Positions 60,230-64,000 of a stretch of DNA of 64,000 nucleotides are shown here, one piece after another. The position numbers and the translations under genes were made by a program. The DNA lies in the NCBI RefSeq assembly GCF_013364235.1, contig NZ_CP054919.1:6387001-6451000 (forward strand), given 5' to 3'. Each line of letters starts with the position of its first letter. Position 1 is the stretch's first letter. This DNA is from Kitasatospora sp. NA04385 (GTDB lineage: Bacteria > Actinomycetota > Actinomycetes > Streptomycetales > Streptomycetaceae). The notes below the pieces were generated by a model, which searched no databases, was not told where the DNA came from, and worked only from the letters and a program-made list of their open reading frames with translations.

Positions 60230-61228
60230 ATGGCTTACCGGAGACGGGAGTTCACCTTCGGCATCTACCCGGGCGGGCTGCTCGGCGACGAACACGGCCT
60301 GGCCCACCCCGTCCGCCCCGACGACCCGGCGCGGATCGCCGGGGCGCTCGACCTGCTACAGGGTGCGGAACCCGGCTTCCGGGTGCGGGTCTACCGCTCC
60401 TTCGCCGCCACCGTCCCCGCGCCGCCGCAGACCCCCGACGGCTGGGAGGCGTACCTGCGGCGGCCCGGGCGGCGGGTCGACCTGGTGCTCCAGTTCCGCG
60501 AGCCGACCGGTTCCCTGGCGGGCTGGGAGGCGTACGTGCGGGGCCAGGTGCGCGAACTCGGCGACCGGCTCGGCTCGGTGCAGGTCTGCGAGGAGCCCAA
60601 CGCCGACCTGCCGGTGCTGGACGGCAGCGTCCCGAACGTGCTGGCCGCGCTGGTGGCGGGGGTGGTCGCCGCCAAGGACGAGGTGCGCGCGCTCGGGCTG
60701 GACGCCGCCGTCGGCTTCAACGCCGTCCCCAGCCTCGACCCGGACGCCGCCTTCTGGTCCGACCTGGGCAGGCTCGCCGACGACCGCTTCCGGGACGCGC
60801 TCGACTACGTCGGCCTGGACTGCTTCCCGGACGTCTTCCGGCCCGTCCCCGCCGACCGGCTCGCCGAGGTCACCGGCTGGCTGCTGGACACCTTCCGGCA
60901 CACCGACCTGCCGAAGGCGGGCATCCCCGCCGGAGTCCCGGTCCGGATCTGCGAGAACGGCTGGCCGACCGGCCCCGGCCGCGCCGAGGCCGACCAGGCC
61001 CGGGCCCTGGAGACGGTGATCCGCACCGTCGCCGACCGGGCCGGGGAGCTCGGCATCGACGGCTACGCGCTGTTCGCGCTGCGCGACGCGGACAGCGCCG
61101 GGACGAGCCCGTTCCAGCACTTCGGGCTGCTGCGCGACGACCACACGCCCAAGCCCGCGTTCGACACCTACCGCCGCCTGATCGCCGAACTCGGGCCCGT
61201 GCTGCGGGGGTTGACGGACGACGCCTGA
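60230..61228 (+). CDS. Glycoside-hydrolase-like TIM-barrel protein
   Basis: 332 residues with no signal peptide. EFTFGIYPGGL at the start; QVCEEPNAD near residue 123 and VRICENGWP near residue 245 sit where clan A glycosidases carry the acid/base and nucleophile glutamates; YALFALRDADS fits the last barrel strands. Cytoplasmic by appearance. Clan membership is likely; family and substrate are not determined. GAGGAGAG precedes the ATG; TetR (2) probably controls it. Confidence 0.65.
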   Translation: MAYRRREFTFGIYPGGLLGDEHGLAHPVRPDDPARIAGALDLLQGAEPGFRVRVYRSFAATVPAPPQTPDGWEAYLRRPGRRVDLVLQFREPTGSLAGWEAYVRGQVRELGDRLGSVQVCEEPNADLPVLDGSVPNVLAALVAGVVAAKDEVRALGLDAAVGFNAVPSLDPDAAFWSDLGRLADDRFRDALDYVGLDCFPDVFRPVPADRLAEVTGWLLDTFRHTDLPKAGIPAGVPVRICENGWPTGPGRAEADQARALETVIRTVADRAGELGIDGYALFALRDADSAGTSPFQHFGLLRDDHTPKPAFDTYRRLIAELGPVLRGLTDDA

Positions 61229-61316
61229 CCGGGCCGACCGGACGGCCGGACGACCGGACGGCCGGGGAAGCGGCGGGGGCCGTCGGCCGCCGGCGGCCGA
61301 TCGGCGGCCCGACCGG

Positions 61317-62198
61317 TCAGGACGGGCCCGGCCGCTTCACCCCCGTCACCCAGCGGTTGGCGGCGAGTGCGTCGTGCGGCTCCGGGCGGAGGGCGCCGGA
61401 GGAGTACGCGAAGGGGGTGCTGACGGTGATGGCCCAGCCGAGGCCGGTCAGGGCGGCGGCGGTGTCGGGGCGCGGGCCGGGGGCGAACAGGGCCAGCAGG
61501 TCGATGCCGAGCCGCTCGCGGGCCGCCGTGTAGACGGGGGAGGCGCGGACGGCGGGCGACTCCAGGCCGGTCTTGACCTCGTACGCGAGGGTGCTGCCGG
61601 GGGCGCTCAGACCGTCCAGCGCGGTGACGACGGCGAGTTCGCCCTCGGCCGGGAGGTACGGGAACAGGCCCTCGGCGAGCCAGGCCACCGGCCGGGCCGG
61701 GTCGAGCCCGGCGGCGGTCAGCGCGCCCGTCCAGTCCGCCCGCAGGTCGACCGGGACGGTGCGGCGCCCGGCGAGCGGGACGGCGCCGATGTCGTCCAGC
61801 ACCCGCTGTTTGAAGCCGAGCACCTCGGGGCGGTCCAGCTCCCAGACGGTGGTGCCGGTCGGCCACGGCAGCCGGTGGGCCCGGCTGTCCAGGCCGGCGC
61901 CGAGCAGCACCACCTGCCGGACACCGGCCGACGCCGCGTCGAGCAGGTGGTTGTCCAACACCCTGGTCCGCAGGGCGAAGTAGCCGGCCAGCCGCCCCCA
62001 CACCGGGTCGTCGGGGGAGACCAGGGCCGGGTCGTCGGGCCAGTCGGCGCAGCCCGGCGAGGCGCGGACGAAGTGCTCGGCGAACGGGTCGACGGCCAGC
62101 GCCCCGGCCCGACGGGCCTCCAGCGCACGGGCGTTGGCGACCAGCAGGGCGGTCCGGCCGACGCCCGCCTCCACCCCGGGGGCGTCGGTGGCGGTCAC
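61317..62198 (-). CDS. SAM-dependent methyltransferase, TIGR00027/PPM1-like
   Basis: 293 residues: GVGRTALLVANARALEARRA, VDPFAEHFV, FALRTRVLDNHLLDAASAGV, RQVVLLGAGLDSRAHRLPWP, VWELDRPEVLGFKQRVL and WLAEGLFPYLP. All are typical of the leucine-carboxyl/TIGR00027 methyltransferase family, common in actinobacteria and sometimes in biosynthetic clusters. Its GTG overlaps the isochorismatase stop by four bases, making it the last gene of the three visible. Confidence 0.87.
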   Translation of the reverse strand: MTATDAPGVEAGVGRTALLVANARALEARRAGALAVDPFAEHFVRASPGCADWPDDPALVSPDDPVWGRLAGYFALRTRVLDNHLLDAASAGVRQVVLLGAGLDSRAHRLPWPTGTTVWELDRPEVLGFKQRVLDDIGAVPLAGRRTVPVDLRADWTGALTAAGLDPARPVAWLAEGLFPYLPAEGELAVVTALDGLSAPGSTLAYEVKTGLESPAVRASPVYTAARERLGIDLLALFAPGPRPDTAAALTGLGWAITVSTPFAYSSGALRPEPHDALAANRWVTGVKRPGPS

Positions 62199-62959
62199 CG
62201 CCGCACCTCCGCGGCGCGGCTCTGCTCGAACGCGTCGCCCTCGAACGCGTCGCCCGTGAACGCCTCGTCGGTGAACGCCTCGTCCGCGAAGGGCTTCCGG
62301 TCGAGGTCGGTGACGCGCGCGCCGTACACCCGGGCCATGAAGCGCAGGACGTCGGCGTCGGCCAGGTGCAGCGCGGTGGTGCAGTCGCGCAGCACGGTGA
62401 GGTGGAAGCCGCGCTGGAAGGCGGTGCGGGCGGTGGAGTCCACGCAGACGTCGGTGAACAGGCCCGCCAGCACGAGGTGGTGGACGCCGCGGCGGCGCAG
62501 GTGCGGTTCGAGTTCCGGGTCCTGGAAGGCGTCGAAGCAGGCGCGCTTGGTGAACACCGCCTCGTCCGGACGGGGCCGGACGCCGTGGAACTCGGCCCCC
62601 GGACTGCCCTCCAGGCACTTGGGGCGCTTGCCGAGCCGGGCGTCCCGCCGCCGCCAGGCCGCCCCCTGGTGGGCGACGTCGCCGAGGAAGCGGACGAACA
62701 GCACCTCGACGCCCGACTCCCGGGCCAGTTCCACCGCGCGGACGCTGTTGGCGGCGGCCCGGGTGAGCAGCGCCGGGTCGCCGGGGAAGCGGGCGGCGGC
62801 GACCTCGCCCGCGCAGAAGTCGTTCTGCAGGTCGACCACGAGCAGGGCCGTCCGGCCCGCCTCCGCCGTGCCCGCTTCCGCCGTGCCCGCCTCCGCCGTG
62901 CCCGCTTCCGCCGTGCCCGCCTCCGCCGTGCCCGCTTCCGGCACGGCCGCGCCGCTCAC
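62195..62959 (-). CDS. Isochorismatase-family cysteine hydrolase with repeat ends
   Basis: 254 residues. The core has the catalytic Asp (ALLVVDLQNDF), Lys (VFTKRACFDAF) and Cys (LAGLFTDVCVDSTART) of the family; members hydrolyse isochorismate, nicotinamide or N-carbamoyl amides. The N-terminus is five TAEAG pentapeptides and the C-terminus has AFTDE/AFEGD pentapeptides, both from 15-bp DNA repeats. Start and stop overlap its neighbours (GTGA each), so it belongs to a tight operon. Confidence 0.88.
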   Translation of the reverse strand: MSGAAVPEAGTAEAGTAEAGTAEAGTAEAGTAEAGRTALLVVDLQNDFCAGEVAAARFPGDPALLTRAAANSVRAVELARESGVEVLFVRFLGDVAHQGAAWRRRDARLGKRPKCLEGSPGAEFHGVRPRPDEAVFTKRACFDAFQDPELEPHLRRRGVHHLVLAGLFTDVCVDSTARTAFQRGFHLTVLRDCTTALHLADADVLRFMARVYGARVTDLDRKPFADEAFTDEAFTGDAFEGDAFEQSRAAEVRR

Positions 62960-64000
62960 CGGGACACCGCCCCGACCGCGCCGACCGCCTCGGCCGCCGG
63001 GGTCGGGCCGGGCACGGTCGTCCCCGCGAGGGCGGCGAGCACCGCGTCCACCACCTCGGTGGTCCCCGCCGTCCCGCCGAGATCGGGGGTGCGGACGCCG
63101 CGGGCCTGCGCGGCCGCGATCGCGGCCTCGACCTCGGCCTCCGCGCCGGGGCAGTCGGCGTGCCGCTCGGCGATCCGGGCGGCGGCCCGGATGGTGGCGA
63201 CCGGGTTGACCAGGTCGCGGCCGGCCAGGTCGTCGGCCGAGCCGTGCACGGTCTGGTACTCGGTGAGACCGTTCAGCGCCGGGTGCAGGTGGACGTTCTC
63301 GGTGCAGCGGTTCTCCTGCCGTTCCGAGCCGTACCGGTCGAGCAGGACGACGTGCATGATGTCGGCCCACTCGTTCCCGGCGACCAGCAGGGTGCGGTCC
63401 TCGGGGCCGTGCGCGATCAGGTTGCGGTTGACGGTGTCGGGCTGGAACGGGGTGACGTCCAGGCCGAGTTCGGCGGACAGGCCCTGCGCCCAGTCGTCCA
63501 GCGCCCCGTCCAGCAGGTGGTACTTGTAGGCGAGCACCACCCGGGCCGGGCCCTCGGGCCAGCACTGCCGGGCGCGGTCCACCGCGTAGCGCACCACCTG
63601 TTCGGTGACGGCGCGGCTGAACTCGGTGGTGCGCACCACCCGGCCGGGGGTGTGCCGGTTCTCGCCGGTGTAGAAGCCCTGGGCCTGGTCGCGGACCAGC
63701 AGCAGCCGCGCCGCACCGGCGGTGAGCGGCTCGACCTTGACGGCGGCCAGCCGCTGCCGGACCAGGTACAGCGACTGGGCGTTGATCGCGGTGCGGAACA
63801 CCGCCCGGGCGCCGGCCGCCGCCTGCTCGCGGCAGAAGTGCTCGTAGTGCGCGGCGTCCTGCTCGGTGACCGCGGCGATCTCCGCGGTGCCGGCCGCCTC
63901 GGCGCGCAGCGACACGTACGAGTGGTAGAGCCGCGGTGACCGCTCCACCCGGACCCGGGTGCCGTGCCGGCCGGTGATCCGGTCGAGCACCCGCTCGAAG
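62956..64000 (-). CDS. Isocitrate/isopropylmalate dehydrogenase-like protein, 5' end outside the window
   Basis: At least 348 residues visible, cut by the window edge at its N-terminus. The family pattern includes GFYTGENRHTPGRVVRTTEF, an RNLIAHGPED segment where the catalytic Lys-Asp region lies, VLLDRYGSERQENRCTEN and the strong ending EYQTVHGSADDLAGRDLVNP. It oxidatively decarboxylates a beta-hydroxyacid with NAD(P). The operon mates suggest a specialised rather than primary-metabolic role. Confidence 0.85.
   Translation of the reverse strand, partial: FERVLDRITGRHGTRVRVERSPRLYHSYVSLRAEAAGTAEIAAVTEQDAAHYEHFCREQAAAGARAVFRTAINAQSLYLVRQRLAAVKVEPLTAGAARLLLVRDQAQGFYTGENRHTPGRVVRTTEFSRAVTEQVVRYAVDRARQCWPEGPARVVLAYKYHLLDGALDDWAQGLSAELGLDVTPFQPDTVNRNLIAHGPEDRTLLVAGNEWADIMHVVLLDRYGSERQENRCTENVHLHPALNGLTEYQTVHGSADDLAGRDLVNPVATIRAAARIAERHADCPGAEAEVEAAIAAAQARGVRTPDLGGTAGTTEVVDAVLAALAGTTVPGPTPAAEAVGAVGAVSR

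Noticed and set aside
60230..60280. Similarity of the start MAYRRREFTF with the small ORF at 22507 (MAYRRTDFTL)
   Set aside because: The match covers about ten residues only and the proteins differ afterwards; I treat it as coincidence.
1..64000. tRNA, rRNA or known riboswitches
   Set aside because: I found no cloverleaf, CCA-ended arm set, rRNA segment or recognisable riboswitch core; short hairpins seen are listed as terminators or operators.

Overview
The window is very GC-rich (roughly 73-75% by eye), with strong G/C bias at third codon positions, frequent GTG starts and many ATGA/GTGA stop-start overlaps. An SsgA-like sporulation protein, an NsdA-like HTH/TPR regulator, XRE-DUF5753/DUF397/DUF6879 families, an ECF41-type sigma factor and a TIGR04222-like membrane protein point to a Streptomycetaceae chromosome (Streptomyces or Kitasatospora). 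The content is accessory-rich. I saw no rRNA, tRNA, CRISPR array or replication origin.

Layout. 0-11 kb: a class A penicillin-binding protein with a defective transpeptidase motif, a secreted deacetylase-like protein, an immunity/type VII neighbourhood (SUKH-4 with a degenerate deaminase-like domain, Imm49, a WXG100-like protein), a secreted beta-barrel protein, a FUSC transporter and an MFS exporter. The gap at 7.8-8.0 kb holds a strictly 14-bp-periodic repeat array. 11-14.5 kb: a translationally coupled pair, a small helical protein followed by a P-loop NTPase with TPR repeats, sharing one short motif. 14.5-22.5 kb: a minus-strand, mostly overlapping cluster (ATC-hydrolase-like, AsnB-type amidotransferase, flavin reductase, HpaB-type monooxygenase, methyltransferase, HTH regulator) preceded by an atypical LuxR-type regulator and a leaderless small ORF. 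22.7-30.2 kb: a complete peptide-type ABC importer followed by two LLM flavin oxidoreductases, probably a scavenging pathway.

30.8-36.6 kb: an XRE/DUF397 pair, then two tandem diverged copies of a three-gene cassette (small Cys-pair protein, DUF6879, XRE-DUF5753). A perfect 66-bp direct repeat ends each copy. Next comes a 39-residue Pro/Gly-rich peptide coupled to a stand-alone PIMT-like methyltransferase, which I read as a candidate aspartimide-type RiPP locus. 37.5-49 kb: sigma factor, a frame-disrupted ATPase with WD40-like end, thioesterase, NsdA-like and SsgA-like developmental genes, a second frame-disrupted gene and a HEAT-like protein. 49-54 kb: a secreted M9 collagenase and an adjacent LysR regulator sharing a putative operator, then a PIG-L deacetylase. 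54-57 kb: an insertion-sequence graveyard (IS630, ISAs1 and IS5 remnants) around small genes. 57-64 kb: two TetR-controlled divergent pairs and the end of a metabolic operon (isocitrate/isopropylmalate dehydrogenase-like, isochorismatase, methyltransferase) that runs off the window.

A recurrent feature is short tandem-repeat expansion (9, 14, 15, 18 and 36 bp units), both in gaps and inside protein termini. Two genes (near 39.27 and 46.64 kb) need a single-base shift to be read through; these are mutations or sequencing errors.
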